A stretch of 64,000 nt of DNA from Pseudomonadota bacterium (GTDB lineage Bacteria > Pseudomonadota > Gammaproteobacteria > Burkholderiales > Burkholderiaceae_C). Shown here piece after piece: positions 7,132 to 16,483 of the stretch. Numbering within the stretch: the first letter of the stretch is position 1; the number at the start of each line of letters is the position of its first letter. The position numbers and the translations under genes are program-made. Under the pieces are notes generated by a model that did not search any database, was not told the DNA's origin, and saw only the letters and a program-made list of their open reading frames with translations. The stretch lies in contig CAUJHV010000070.1 in NCBI GenBank assembly GCA_963205115.1, positions 1-64,000 of the forward strand, in the 5' to 3' direction.

Positions 7132-10100
7132 ATGAAACGCATGCTGATCAACGCCACGCAGCCGGAAGAGCGGCGCCTGGCGATCGTCGACGGACAGAAG
7201 CTCCTCGACTTCGAAACCGAGATCGAGGGGCGCGAGCAGCGCAAGGGCAATATCTACAAGGCCGTGGTGACACGTGTCGAGCCCGCGCTGGAAGCCTGCT
7301 TCGTCGATTACGGCGAAGACCGCCACGGCTTCCTGCCGTTCAAGGAAATCTCGCGCAACTATTTCAAGGAAGGCGTCGATGTTCGCAACGCGAAGATCAG
7401 CGACGTCATCAAGGACGGCCAGGAGATCCTGGTTCAGGTCGAGAAGGAAGAGCGCGGCAACAAGGGCGCGGCGCTGACCACCTTCGTCAGCCTGGCCGGT
7501 CGCTACCTGGTGCTGATGCCCAACAACCCGCGCGGCGGCGGCGTCAGCCGGCGCATCGAGGGTGAAGACCGCGAGGAGCTCAAGGAAGCCCTCGACCAGC
7601 TCGAGTACCCCAAGGGCATGAGCCTGATCGCCCGCACCGCCGGCATCGGGCGCAGCGCGCCCGAGCTGCAGTGGGACCTGAACTACATGCTCAAGCTCTG
7701 GGACGCCATCGACGGCGCTTCCAAGGCGGGCAAGGGCGCCTTCCTGATCTACCAGGAGAGCTCGCTGGTCATCCGCGCCATCCGGGATTACTTCCACTCG
7801 GACATCGGCGAGATCCTGATCGACACGGACGACATCTACGACCAGGCCCAGCAATTCATGAACCACGTGATGCCCGAGATGGGCAATCGCGTGAAGCGCT
7901 ACCGCGACAACGCGGCGCTGTTCAGCCGCTTCCAGATCGAGCACCAGATCGAGACGGCCTTCAGCCGCACGGTCAACCTGCCCTCGGGCGGCGCCATCGT
8001 GATCGACCACACTGAGGCGCTGGTCTCGGTGGACGTCAACTCGGCACGTTCCACGCGTGGCAGCGACATCGAGGAGACGGCCACCCGCACGAACCTCGAA
8101 GCTGCCGACGAGATCGCGCGCCAGATGCGCCTGCGCGACCTGGGCGGCCTGATCGTCGTCGACTTCATTGACATGGAGGAGAGCAAGAACCGACGCGAGG
8201 TCGAGACACGCCTGCGCGACGCACTGCGCAGCGACCGTGCGCGCGTGCAGTTCAGCTCCATCAGCAAGTTCGGCCTGCTCGAACTCAGCCGCCAGCGCCT
8301 GCGCCCGGCGCTGAGCGAAGGCAACCACATCACCTGCCCGCGCTGCAACGGCACCGGCCACATCCGCGACACCGAATCCAGCGCGCTGCAGATCCTGCGC
8401 GTGATCCAGGAAGAGGCGCTCAAGGACAACACGGCCGCCGTGCACGTGCAGGTGCCGGTGGAAGTGACCTCGTTCCTGCTGAACGAGAAGCGCACCGAAA
8501 TCACCAAGATCGAGCTCAAGCAGCGCGTGACCGTGCTGCTGATCCCGAACAAGCATCTCGAGACGCCTAACTACAAGCTCGAGCGGCTGCGCCACGACGA
8601 TCCGCGTCTGGACAACTTCCGCGCCAGCTACACGATGATCGAGGAGCCGGAAGACGAAGTCGGCATCACGCGGCGCGAGAAGGCCCCTGCCCGGCAGGAG
8701 CCGGTGATCAAGGGCGTATTGCCCGACCAGCCGGCGCCGCAGCCGGTGGCCAAGCCGGCCCCCGTGGCCCCGGCCCCCGCGCCGGTGGCCGCGCCTGCCG
8801 CGCCCGTGGTGGCTGCACAGCCCCCCGCCGCCGCGCCAGTGGCAGCATCTGGTGGATTCTTCGGCTGGTTCAAACGCCTGTTCAGCGGCGATGAGCCGGC
8901 GACCAGCACCACGGCCACGGCCGCGGGTGCCGCTGCAGCGGCCACGGCCGCCGTGGCGGCGACCGCCGCAGCCGGCGGCGCGTCTGGCGAGCGTACCGGT
9001 GAGGGCCGACGCGGTGACCGAGGCCGTCGAGGTGAACGCTCCGAGCGCGGCGACCGCGGAGGCCGTGGTGGCAACCGTGAAGGCCGTGAGGGACGTGAAG
9101 GCCGTGGCGAAGGCAACCGCGAAGGTCGCGCCGAGGGCAGCCGTGAAGGCCGCGAGCCACGCGAACCGCGCGAGAGCCGGGAGGCACGCGAAGCCCGCGG
9201 CGGCCGCGCTGACCGGCCGGAACGCAGCGGCGAGCGTCCTGAGCGCAGCGGCGAACGTCCGGAGCGCGCGGAGCGTGCCGACCGCGGCGAACGTCCGGAC
9301 CGTGCCGAGCGTGGCGAGCGCACCGAGCGGGGGGATCGTCCGCCGCGCGGCGAGCGTCGTCCCGAAACCGCCACGGCAGCAGCCGCCGGTGACCGCGTGA
9401 ATGCGGACGTGCAGGCCCTGGCGCCCACGGCCGAGGCCCTGGCCGGCGCAGATTCGCAAGCTTTCGTCGACACCCTGCCGGGTGGCTTCGAATCGGCCGA
9501 AGGCTCGACGCCGGGCAGCGATACCGATCGCGACGGCCGTCGCCGCCGCCGTCGCGGTGGACGCGGCCGTGGCCGTGGCGAGGGCGCTGACGCCCAGGCC
9601 GGCACCGCTGGTGCCGAGGACGGCGAAGACAGCCGCCCGGCAGCAGAGACCGCTGATGGCGCGCAGGCGCCCGCGGAGGTCCCGGTCACCAGCGCCGCGC
9701 TGGACAGCTTCGGCGACGAAGCCGCTGCGCCCGAAGGTGGCGATCCCGAAGGCGGACGCCGACGCGGCCGTGGCCGTGACCGCTTCCGTCGCGAAGCACG
9801 CCCCGACGATGGCGATCGCGCCATGAGCGAAGGCGGTGCCGACGCCATGCAGCCGCCGCTGCCGGCCGAAGCCGTCAGCGAACTGGCTGAAGAGGCGGAT
9901 TCGCCGGCGCCGGCAACAGCCCTGCAAGCCGCGATGCCCGCCCCCACCCGGGCGGATGGCGCCACGGCGGGGGCCTTCGTGTCACCGGCCCCAGCGCCGG
10001 CCGCGGCGCCCGTGGCCGCACCGGTCGCCGCCGCGCCGGTGGCCGTGCCGGCCGCAGGCGCAGCACCCGTTGTGGCCGCCTTCGTGCTGCCCATGGGTGA

Positions 10101-10326
10101 CCTGCAGCGCATCGCGGAAGGCTCCGGCCTGGAGTGGGTCAATTCCGATGCCACCAAGGTGGCAGCCGCGCAGGCAGCCATCGCCGCCGAACCGCGGCCA
10201 GCGCATGTGCCGCGCGAACGCAAGCCCTTGCCGGTGATCGACGAAGGCCCGCTGGTGCTGGTCGAGACGCGCAAGGACCTCTCGCAGCTGAAGCTGCCGT
10301 TCGAGGCCGAGGCAACGCGCCGCTGA
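7132..10326 (+). CDS. rne: Ribonuclease E
   Basis: Endoribonuclease for mRNA turnover and rRNA/tRNA processing, 1064 residues, in the range of RNase E rather than RNase G. The N-terminal catalytic half holds an S1 domain (about 35-120), metal-binding Asp301 (VSVDVNSA) and Asp344 (IVVDFIDME), and the zinc-link CPRCNGTGH with Cys402 and Cys405. After residue 510 the chain becomes low complexity. Residues 576-586 (FFGWFKRLFSG) form a likely amphipathic membrane-anchoring helix. Residues about 623-743 are Arg/Gly/Glu-rich, and a second RRRRRGGRGRGRG block lies near 803-820; both are probable RNA-binding or degradosome segments. An Ala/Pro stretch precedes a conserved-looking C-terminal tail. Confidence 0.97.
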   Translation: MKRMLINATQPEERRLAIVDGQKLLDFETEIEGREQRKGNIYKAVVTRVEPALEACFVDYGEDRHGFLPFKEISRNYFKEGVDVRNAKISDVIKDGQEILVQVEKEERGNKGAALTTFVSLAGRYLVLMPNNPRGGGVSRRIEGEDREELKEALDQLEYPKGMSLIARTAGIGRSAPELQWDLNYMLKLWDAIDGASKAGKGAFLIYQESSLVIRAIRDYFHSDIGEILIDTDDIYDQAQQFMNHVMPEMGNRVKRYRDNAALFSRFQIEHQIETAFSRTVNLPSGGAIVIDHTEALVSVDVNSARSTRGSDIEETATRTNLEAADEIARQMRLRDLGGLIVVDFIDMEESKNRREVETRLRDALRSDRARVQFSSISKFGLLELSRQRLRPALSEGNHITCPRCNGTGHIRDTESSALQILRVIQEEALKDNTAAVHVQVPVEVTSFLLNEKRTEITKIELKQRVTVLLIPNKHLETPNYKLERLRHDDPRLDNFRASYTMIEEPEDEVGITRREKAPARQEPVIKGVLPDQPAPQPVAKPAPVAPAPAPVAAPAAPVVAAQPPAAAPVAASGGFFGWFKRLFSGDEPATSTTATAAGAAAAATAAVAATAAAGGASGERTGEGRRGDRGRRGERSERGDRGGRGGNREGREGREGRGEGNREGRAEGSREGREPREPRESREAREARGGRADRPERSGERPERSGERPERAERADRGERPDRAERGERTERGDRPPRGERRPETATAAAAGDRVNADVQALAPTAEALAGADSQAFVDTLPGGFESAEGSTPGSDTDRDGRRRRRRGGRGRGRGEGADAQAGTAGAEDGEDSRPAAETADGAQAPAEVPVTSAALDSFGDEAAAPEGGDPEGGRRRGRGRDRFRREARPDDGDRAMSEGGADAMQPPLPAEAVSELAEEADSPAPATALQAAMPAPTRADGATAGAFVSPAPAPAAAPVAAPVAAAPVAVPAAGAAPVVAAFVLPMGDLQRIAEGSGLEWVNSDATKVAAAQAAIAAEPRPAHVPRERKPLPVIDEGPLVLVETRKDLSQLKLPFEAEATRR

Positions 10327-10388
10327 CCGCGCGCACCAGGACCGCGCAGGCTTTGGCTGCGCGCGTGTCCTGATCGCTTTCCACTTCG

Positions 10389-10421
10389 GCGCCGCCGCAC
10401 CTTCGGGTCCGGCGGCGCTTT
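10389..10421 (+). terminator. Intrinsic terminator of rne
   Basis: Nine-bp perfect stem GCGCCGCCG/CGGCGGCGC with an inner ACC-TTCG-GGT extension, followed by TTT. It lies 62 bp after the rne stop. The T tract is short. Confidence 0.7.
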
Positions 10422-10475
10422 GCCGTCTGGCAGGCGCCGCCACCACCCCTGTCGGTTCTCCGTGGAAACCCGTTA

Positions 10476-10491
10476 TTGCAATCGATTGCGA
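10476..10491. promoter_or_regulatory. LacI-type operator upstream of sucP
   Basis: TTGCAATCGATTGCGA contains the perfect 12-bp palindrome GCAATCGATTGC (10478-10489) with a central CpG, typical of LacI-family operators. It starts 108 bp before the sucrose phosphorylase ATG. The reverse complement of this exact 16-mer stands before the MFS gene at 19297-19312, and a 13-base match stands before the TonB receptor gene. Confidence 0.75.
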
Positions 10492-10583
10492 TTGCGTAGC
10501 ATCCGCCGTCGGCGCACCGCCTCGTGGCGGCACGCTCCCCGTCCGCGCCTTCTGGCTCCGGCTCCGTGTGCTTCAGCTCCCGC

Positions 10584-12068
10584 ATGAACAACCAGGTCCA
10601 GCTCATCACCTACGTCGACCGGCTCGGCGGCGGCAACCTGCGCCAGCTGCACGGCCTGCTCACAGGACCGCTTCGCGGGCTCTTCGGCGGCGTGCACCTG
10701 CTGCCCTTCTACGACCCCATCGACGGCGCCGATGCAGGCTTCGACCCGATCGACCACACACGCGTGGACCCGCGCCTGGGCGACTGGAACGACGTGCAGG
10801 CGCTGTCGCGCGACGTTCCGGTGATGGCCGACGTCATCGTCAACCACATGTCCGCGGACTCGCCGCAGTTCAAGGACTTCGCCGCGCGCGGGGCGGACTC
10901 GGCCTTCGACGGCCTGTTCCTCACCTTCGGCCGCGTCTTCCCGCAAGGCGCCACCGAAGCCGATCTGCTGCGCCTGTACCGCCCGCGCCCCGGCCTGCCG
11001 TTCACGGCTGCCACGCTGCCCAGCGGCGAGCGCCACCTGCTGTGGACGACCTTCACCGCGCAGCAGGTGGACATCGACACCGAACACCCGCAGGGCCGCG
11101 CCTACCTCAGCGCGATCCTGCAAACGCTTGCGGCCTGTGGCGTGCGCATGGTCCGGCTGGACGCCGTGGGCTACGCCATCAAGCGTGCCGGGCGCAGCTG
11201 CTTCATGATGCCCGAGACCTTCGGTTTCATCGGTGCCTTCGCCGCCGAGGCCCGTGCGATGGGCATCGAGGTGCTGGTGGAAATCCACAGCCACTACCGA
11301 CGCCAGATCGAGATCGCCGCACAGGTCGACTGGGTCTACGACTTTGCCCTGCCCCCGCTGGTGCTGCACGCCTTCATGACCGGTCGCGCGCGGGCCCTGC
11401 GCGAGTGGATCGGCGTGCGCCCGACGAATGCGCTGACCGTGCTGGACACGCACGATGGCATCGGCATCATCGACATCGGCGCCGATCCCGGCGACCGCGC
11501 CGGCAGCCCTGGCCTGGTGGCGCCGGACGAACTCGACCGTCTGGTCGAGTGGATCCACGACAACAGTGGTGGCCAGAGCCGTCAAGCCACGGGCGCCGCC
11601 GCATCGAATCTCGACCTCTACCAGGTCAACTGCAGCTTCTACGACGCGCTGGCCCGCGACGATGCGGCCTACCTGGCCGCGCGCGCCATCCAGTTCTTCC
11701 TGCCTGGTGTGCCGCAGGTCTATTACGTCGGCCTGCTGGCCGGCTGCAACGACATGGCACTGCTGGCGCGCAGCGGCGTGGGGCGCGACATCAACCGCCA
11801 CCACTTCACACGCGCGGAAATCGATACGGCGCTGCAGCGCGGCGTCGTGCAGCAATTGCTCGGCCTGATCCGCCTGCGCAATACGCATCCGGCATTTGGT
11901 GGCCGTTTCGAGGCGGTGGATGCGCCTGACCACACGCTGCTGCTGCGATGGACCGCCGGCGCGCGCAGCCTCGAACTCCGCGTGGACCTGCGCACCCGGC
12001 AGCTGCGCATCCTGGACGAACACGGCCAGCCCGTGCTGGACAGCGCCACGGCGCTGTCCGACGCCTGA
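10584..12068 (+). CDS. Sucrose phosphorylase (GH13 subfamily 18)
   Basis: Cleaves sucrose with phosphate to alpha-glucose-1-phosphate and fructose in the cytoplasm, saving one ATP per glucose. The 494-residue protein tracks the Bifidobacterium enzyme along its whole length: MNNQVQLITYVDRLGGG at the start, DGADAGFDPIDHT, VNHMS, YRPRPGLPF. The catalytic set is in place: nucleophile Asp193 (RLDAVGY), acid/base Glu233 (EIHSHY) and transition-state Asp291 (DTHDGIG). ATGAAS and FFLPGVPQVYYVG follow. I start at MNNQVQ to match the family; 20 upstream in-frame codons are probably untranslated. It has its own operator and is the first gene of the sugar locus. A related GH13_18 sucrose-6-phosphate or glucosylglycerate specificity is less likely. 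Confidence 0.92.
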   Translation: MNNQVQLITYVDRLGGGNLRQLHGLLTGPLRGLFGGVHLLPFYDPIDGADAGFDPIDHTRVDPRLGDWNDVQALSRDVPVMADVIVNHMSADSPQFKDFAARGADSAFDGLFLTFGRVFPQGATEADLLRLYRPRPGLPFTAATLPSGERHLLWTTFTAQQVDIDTEHPQGRAYLSAILQTLAACGVRMVRLDAVGYAIKRAGRSCFMMPETFGFIGAFAAEARAMGIEVLVEIHSHYRRQIEIAAQVDWVYDFALPPLVLHAFMTGRARALREWIGVRPTNALTVLDTHDGIGIIDIGADPGDRAGSPGLVAPDELDRLVEWIHDNSGGQSRQATGAAASNLDLYQVNCSFYDALARDDAAYLAARAIQFFLPGVPQVYYVGLLAGCNDMALLARSGVGRDINRHHFTRAEIDTALQRGVVQQLLGLIRLRNTHPAFGGRFEAVDAPDHTLLLRWTAGARSLELRVDLRTRQLRILDEHGQPVLDSATALSDA

Positions 12069-12085
12069 GCAGCCGGGCGTCGACG

Positions 12086-12095
12086 ATCGATTGCA
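12086..12095. promoter_or_regulatory. Possible operator half-site after sucP
   Basis: ATCGATTGCA at 12086-12095 repeats the right half of the shared operator, with a degenerate left side. It lies 63 bp before the full site at 12149-12164. It could be an auxiliary site for looping, or chance. Confidence 0.25.
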
Positions 12096-12148
12096 CCCAC
12101 GCATCAGGAACCGGTATGAATCACCTACAACTTCTGGTTTACCCTGTG

Positions 12149-12164
12149 TTGCAATCGATTGTCA
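12149..12164. promoter_or_regulatory. LacI-type operator overlapping the TonB-receptor promoter
   Basis: TTGCAATCGATTGTCA shares its first 13 bases with the sucP operator; the palindromic core is CAATCGATTG (12152-12161). The right arm overlaps a good -35 (TTGTCA, 12159-12164), so binding would block RNA polymerase. Confidence 0.7.
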
Positions 12165-12187
12165 TACATGAATACACGCACTATCTT
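12159..12187 (+). promoter_or_regulatory. Candidate sigma-70 promoter of the TonB-receptor gene
   Basis: TTGTCA (12159-12164), a 17-bp spacer and TATCTT (12182-12187). The start codon is 93 bp downstream, with an AGGAGA ribosome-binding site at 12271-12276. Confidence 0.55.
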
Positions 12188-12279
12188 TGCCCGTAGCAGC
12201 TGGCCCCAGAAGCCAGCCTGACCGACACCACGCGCCGCCAGCGGCCACCTTCACCACCACCGACCCCGCGAGGAGAACC

Positions 12280-14838
12280 ATGAAAAAGACCCAGCACGAG
12301 CGCCGCGCCAAGGCGCCTTCCTTGACGAAGATCGCCGCGGCCATTGCCGCGTCTTCCTGCGCGACGATGTTCGCCGCGCCCGTCATGGCGCAGACCGCCA
12401 CCGACGCCAAGACCGACACGTCCAAGAGCGCCGACGTCGGCCTCGAACGCGTGGTCATCACGGCCACCAGCCAGGCCCGCTCGAAGATGCGCAGCTCGGT
12501 CTCCGTGACCGACATCGACCAGGAACAGATCAAGGACTTCGGCGCCCGCACCGAAGCGGAGGTCCTGCTGCTGATTCCCGGCGTGCGCACCGAAGCCACG
12601 GCCGGCCCCGGCGGCAATGCCAACATCACCGTGCGCGGCCTGCCGATCTCCTCGGGCGGCTCCAAGTACGTCCAGCTGCAGGAAGACGGTCTGCCGACCG
12701 TGCAGTTCGGCGACATGAACTTCTCGAACAACGACTACTGGATCCGCTTCGACAACAACGTCGACAGCATCCAGACGCTGCGCGGCGGCTCGTCCTCGGT
12801 CTTTGCGTCGCATGCGCCCGGCGCCGTCATCAACTACATCAGCAAGACCGGCAAGCAGGCCGGCGGCAACATCTCGCTGACACGCGGCCTGAACTTCAAG
12901 GAAACCCGCTTCGACGGCGACTACGGCGGCAAGCTTGCGCCGGACATGTACTTCCACATCGGCGGCTACTACCGCGAGGGCGAGGGCTCGCGCCACTACA
13001 GCGACAACGCGCTGCAGGGCTACCAGCTCAAGGGCAACCTGACGAAGGAGTTCAACGGCGGCAAGGGTTATGTCCGTGTGAATTTCAAACTGCTGGACGA
13101 GCACGCGCCGACCACGCCGCAGACCTACGTCAACGCCACGCTCAGCGGCACCCGCGTGGGCGGCTTCACCCGCACGCCCAACTACGACGGCACGCGCGAT
13201 TCGCAGTATTCGATCTACAACGCGGCCTACACGGGTCTGAACCCGGCCACGCAGCAGCTCTTCACCGCCAACCTGCTGGACGGCATCACGGTCAATTCCA
13301 AGTCGGTGGGCATGGAGTTCCACAACGAACTGTCCAACGGCTTCACCGTGGACAACAAGTTCCGCATCTCCAAGAACTCGGGCGCCTTCACCGCGCAGTT
13401 CTGGGACGTCAAGACGCTGGCCAACCTGTTGGGCACCTCGGGCAACACCGCCCGCTACTTCAACGGTCCGGGCGCCGGCACCGCCGTCACCGCTGCCAAC
13501 CTGGCCACGGGCCTGGTGTCGCAGGGCGCGGCCATCAACACGATGACGCCGGACATGGGCAACCTGGTCAATGACCTGAGCGTGTCCAAGAACTTCAAGC
13601 TCGACAACGGCGTCACGCTGGATGCCCGGGCGGGCCTGTTCCACTCGCGCCAGAACGTCGTCCAGACATGGGCCATCAGCGAGCGCGTGATGGAAGCCGG
13701 TGTCAACGGCCGCCTGATCGACCTGTACAACCCGGCCGGCGCCGCGCTGACCACGGCGGGCCTGACGGGCTACAACAACCAGTGGGGCGCCTGCTGCGCG
13801 CGTGACATCGACGCCCAGTTCACCACCGACGCGCCCTACCTGTCGCTGAACGCCAACGTCGGCAACTTCGACCTGGACGCCGGCGTGCGCCACGAGACCT
13901 TCAAGGCCAATGGCCGCTATGCCGGATCCAAGCAGATCGTCGGCGGCAAGGACATCAACGGCGACGGCGTGATCACCGGTGCCGAGAAGAACGTGTATGT
14001 CTCCGACACGGCCAACCCGGGCCTGGTCAACTACAAGATCAGCTACACGAACTTCTCGCTGGGCGCGAACTACCGCTTCACCCCCAACCTCAGCGCATTC
14101 GCCCGCTACAGCGAAGGCAACCGTGCCATCGCCGACCGCCTGCTGTACTCCGCCAACATCGACGCGGTGACGGGTCAGCTCACCTCCGGTGGCGTGACCG
14201 CCGCACTCGCACCGGTCAAGCAAAGCGAGATCGGCGTGAAAAACCGCGGCAACACCGCCTTCGGCACCTACGCCGTGTCGGCCACGCTGTTCCACTCGAC
14301 CAATACCGAGTTCGACTACGACCAGACCCGCCAGGACAACCCCAACCTGCCGAACTACCAGGGTCCGAAGCTCAACGTCATCGGCTACAAGGCCGACGGC
14401 CTGGAGCTGGAGACGGGCGCGACGATGGGCAACTTCGCCATCAACTTCAACGTCACCTATTCCAAGGAAGTGATCACGGCGAACCTGGGCGACCCCAGCG
14501 CCGTGGGCAAGACCTCGGGCGGCGTGCCGAAAGTGCGCTACACGATCGCCCCGCGCTACTCGCTGGGCAACCTGACCATCGGTGCCGCGGTGCGCGGCCA
14601 GTCGCAGGTCTTCACCGGCAACGACAACGTCAACACGATCGACGGCCACTTCATCGTCAGCGCCTTCGCCAACTACGAGTTCGCCAATGGCCTGACCGCG
14701 TCGTTGAACGTCAACAACCTGCTCGACAAGGTCTACCCGGCCAGCGGCGGCGGCTTTGTGGGTGGCAGCACCACGGTCTTCGGCGCCGGCATCCAGACCG
14801 GCCGCACGATCAGCGCATCGCTGCGTTACGCGTTCTGA
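12280..14838 (+). CDS. TonB-dependent outer-membrane receptor, probably for oligosaccharides
   Basis: An 852-residue outer-membrane gated channel. It has a long signal sequence (about residues 1-40, ending APVMAQ), a plug domain starting at RVVITATSQ with PGVRTEA, NITVRGLP and GAVINYIS, and a 22-strand type barrel that ends in SLRYAF with the terminal aromatic residue needed for barrel assembly. No N-terminal signalling (FecA-type) extension is seen. The ligand is inferred from context: sucrose phosphorylase upstream, GH32 downstream, and the same operator as both the sucP and MFS genes. This is comparable to the receptor-carrier-hydrolase sux locus of Xanthomonas. The start follows AGGAGA by 3 bp. 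An intrinsic terminator follows. Confidence 0.9.
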   Translation: MKKTQHERRAKAPSLTKIAAAIAASSCATMFAAPVMAQTATDAKTDTSKSADVGLERVVITATSQARSKMRSSVSVTDIDQEQIKDFGARTEAEVLLLIPGVRTEATAGPGGNANITVRGLPISSGGSKYVQLQEDGLPTVQFGDMNFSNNDYWIRFDNNVDSIQTLRGGSSSVFASHAPGAVINYISKTGKQAGGNISLTRGLNFKETRFDGDYGGKLAPDMYFHIGGYYREGEGSRHYSDNALQGYQLKGNLTKEFNGGKGYVRVNFKLLDEHAPTTPQTYVNATLSGTRVGGFTRTPNYDGTRDSQYSIYNAAYTGLNPATQQLFTANLLDGITVNSKSVGMEFHNELSNGFTVDNKFRISKNSGAFTAQFWDVKTLANLLGTSGNTARYFNGPGAGTAVTAANLATGLVSQGAAINTMTPDMGNLVNDLSVSKNFKLDNGVTLDARAGLFHSRQNVVQTWAISERVMEAGVNGRLIDLYNPAGAALTTAGLTGYNNQWGACCARDIDAQFTTDAPYLSLNANVGNFDLDAGVRHETFKANGRYAGSKQIVGGKDINGDGVITGAEKNVYVSDTANPGLVNYKISYTNFSLGANYRFTPNLSAFARYSEGNRAIADRLLYSANIDAVTGQLTSGGVTAALAPVKQSEIGVKNRGNTAFGTYAVSATLFHSTNTEFDYDQTRQDNPNLPNYQGPKLNVIGYKADGLELETGATMGNFAINFNVTYSKEVITANLGDPSAVGKTSGGVPKVRYTIAPRYSLGNLTIGAAVRGQSQVFTGNDNVNTIDGHFIVSAFANYEFANGLTASLNVNNLLDKVYPASGGGFVGGSTTVFGAGIQTGRTISASLRYAF

Positions 14839-14857
14839 GGGAGCGTCCACGCGAGGC

Positions 14858-14893
14858 AGGGGGGCGGGTCCGTGTAGGCGGCCCGCCCCTTTT
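14858..14893 (+). terminator. Intrinsic terminator after the TonB-receptor gene
   Basis: GGGGCGGG (14861-14868) pairs with CCCGCCCC (14882-14889), followed by TTTT. It lies 20 bp after the receptor stop, so the halogenase-like and GH32 genes may depend on read-through or on their own promoter. Confidence 0.75.
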
Positions 14894-14967
14894 ACATTGA
14901 CGGCTGGGGTTCGAGCCCCTTCCGTCCGCTGTCCCTGTCCCTGGAATCTCACCGAGTCCATCGCACC

Positions 14968-16479
14968 ATGGCACCACACGACCGCTCCCTGCGCCACATC
15001 GTCATCGTCGGCGGCGGCTCTGCCGGCTGGATGACGGCTGCGGCGCTGTCGCATGCGCTGAGCCCGACCTGCCGCATCAGCCTGATCGAATCCGAGGAGA
15101 TCGGCACGGTCGGTGTGGGCGAGGCGACGATTCCGCCAATCCGCACCTTCAACCAGACCCTGGGCATCGACGAGGCGGAGTTTCTGCGGCGCACGCAGGG
15201 CAGCATCAAGCTGGGCATCCAGTTCGTCGACTGGGCGCGTGTGGGGCAGCGCTACTTCCACCCGTTCGGTCCGCACGGCTTCGGGTTCGACTTTGCGCCG
15301 CTGCACCAGCACTGGCTGCGCGCGCGGCCAAGCGGCGCGGTCGCGCCGATCGACGAGTATTCGATGGCCTGGGCGGCCGCGCAACGCGGGCGCGTGGACC
15401 GGCCCTCGGGCGACCCGCGGTCGATCCTGTCGACCTTCGACTACGCCTACCACTTCGACGCCGGCCTGTACGCGCGCTACCTGCGCGAGCGATCGGAAGC
15501 ACGCGGCGTGACGCGCATCGAAGGCCGCATCGCTGGCGCCGCGCTGCGCGGCGAGGACGGCTTCGTCGAGAGTGTGCACATGGCCGACGGGCGCCGCATC
15601 GACGGCGACTTGTTCGTCGATTGTTCGGGCTTTCGCGGCCTGCTCATCGAAGACGCGCTGCACACCGGCTACGTCGACTGGACACACTGGCTGCCCTGCG
15701 ACCGCGCGGTGGCCATGCCCTGCGCATCTTCCGCTGATTTCACGCCGTATACCCGCTCGACGGCGCGGGCCGCGGGCTGGCAGTGGCGCATCCCGCTGCA
15801 GCACCGCACGGGCAATGGCTATGTCTATTGCAGCCGCTTCATCAGCGACGACGAGGCGGCCGCCACGCTGCAGGCGAATCTGGACGGGCAGGCGTTGGCC
15901 GAGCCGCGCCTGCTGCGCTTCACCACCGGGCGCCGCACACAGTTCTGGAACCGCAACGTCGTGGCCATCGGCCTGGCCAGCGGCTTCATGGAGCCGCTGG
16001 AGTCGACCAGCCTGCATCTGATCCAGTCCGGGATTTCGCGGCTGCTGGCCTTGTTCCCGGACCGCGACTTCGACCCGCTGACGGTGGCCGAATACAACCG
16101 CATCGGCATCCACGAGTTCGAGCGCATCCGCGACTTCCTGATCCTGCACTACAAGCTGACCCAGCGCGACGATTCGCCGCTGTGGCGCTACTGCGCCGAG
16201 ATGGAGATCCCGGACACGCTGCAGTACAAGATCGACCACTTCCGCGGCCATGGCCGGCTGGTGACCGAAGGCATGGAGCTCTTCGGCAACGCCAGCTGGC
16301 TGGCCGTGCACCTGGGGCAGCTCAACCAGCCGCTGCGCCACGACCCGCTGGTCGATCTGCGGCCCGACGCGCGCGAGATGCTCGAGCGTCAACGTCAGGC
16401 CATGGCGCAGGCCGCGCAGAGTCTGCCCACGCACCGCGAATTCCTCACCCGCATCGGCGCCCTGGCTGCCGCTCACTGA
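14968..16479 (+). CDS. Flavin-dependent tryptophan-halogenase-like protein
   Basis: A 503-residue member of the FAD-dependent tryptophan halogenase family (Trp_halogenase, PF04820). The N-terminal FAD-binding motif GGGSAGWM (residues 15-22) is followed by GEATIPPIRTFNQTLG, the likely catalytic lysine Lys81 (GSIKLGIQF) and the halogenase signature W271-x-W273-x-I-P (GWQWRIP). Biochemically known members chlorinate or brominate tryptophan or other aromatic rings. Many uncharacterised members sit next to TonB receptors in carbohydrate loci of Xanthomonas, Caulobacter and relatives, where the role is unknown. Here it lies between the receptor and the GH32 gene, 4 bp before the latter. The family call is secure, but halogenase activity is not shown. 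Confidence 0.85.
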   Translation: MAPHDRSLRHIVIVGGGSAGWMTAAALSHALSPTCRISLIESEEIGTVGVGEATIPPIRTFNQTLGIDEAEFLRRTQGSIKLGIQFVDWARVGQRYFHPFGPHGFGFDFAPLHQHWLRARPSGAVAPIDEYSMAWAAAQRGRVDRPSGDPRSILSTFDYAYHFDAGLYARYLRERSEARGVTRIEGRIAGAALRGEDGFVESVHMADGRRIDGDLFVDCSGFRGLLIEDALHTGYVDWTHWLPCDRAVAMPCASSADFTPYTRSTARAAGWQWRIPLQHRTGNGYVYCSRFISDDEAAATLQANLDGQALAEPRLLRFTTGRRTQFWNRNVVAIGLASGFMEPLESTSLHLIQSGISRLLALFPDRDFDPLTVAEYNRIGIHEFERIRDFLILHYKLTQRDDSPLWRYCAEMEIPDTLQYKIDHFRGHGRLVTEGMELFGNASWLAVHLGQLNQPLRHDPLVDLRPDAREMLERQRQAMAQAAQSLPTHREFLTRIGALAAAH

Positions 16480-16483
16480 CCCC

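Noticed and set aside
9000..9360. Repetitive GAACGTCC/CGGCGAGCG-like DNA in the rne tail
   Set aside because: Looks like tandem repeats at DNA level but is explained by the Arg/Gly/Glu-rich coding sequence of the RNase E scaffold region; not CRISPR-like or mobile.
7099..9927. 942-codon open frame antisense to rne
   Set aside because: It mirrors rne in high-GC DNA; its Ala/Gly/Val/Arg/His composition and lack of any family motif show that it is a shadow of the coding strand.
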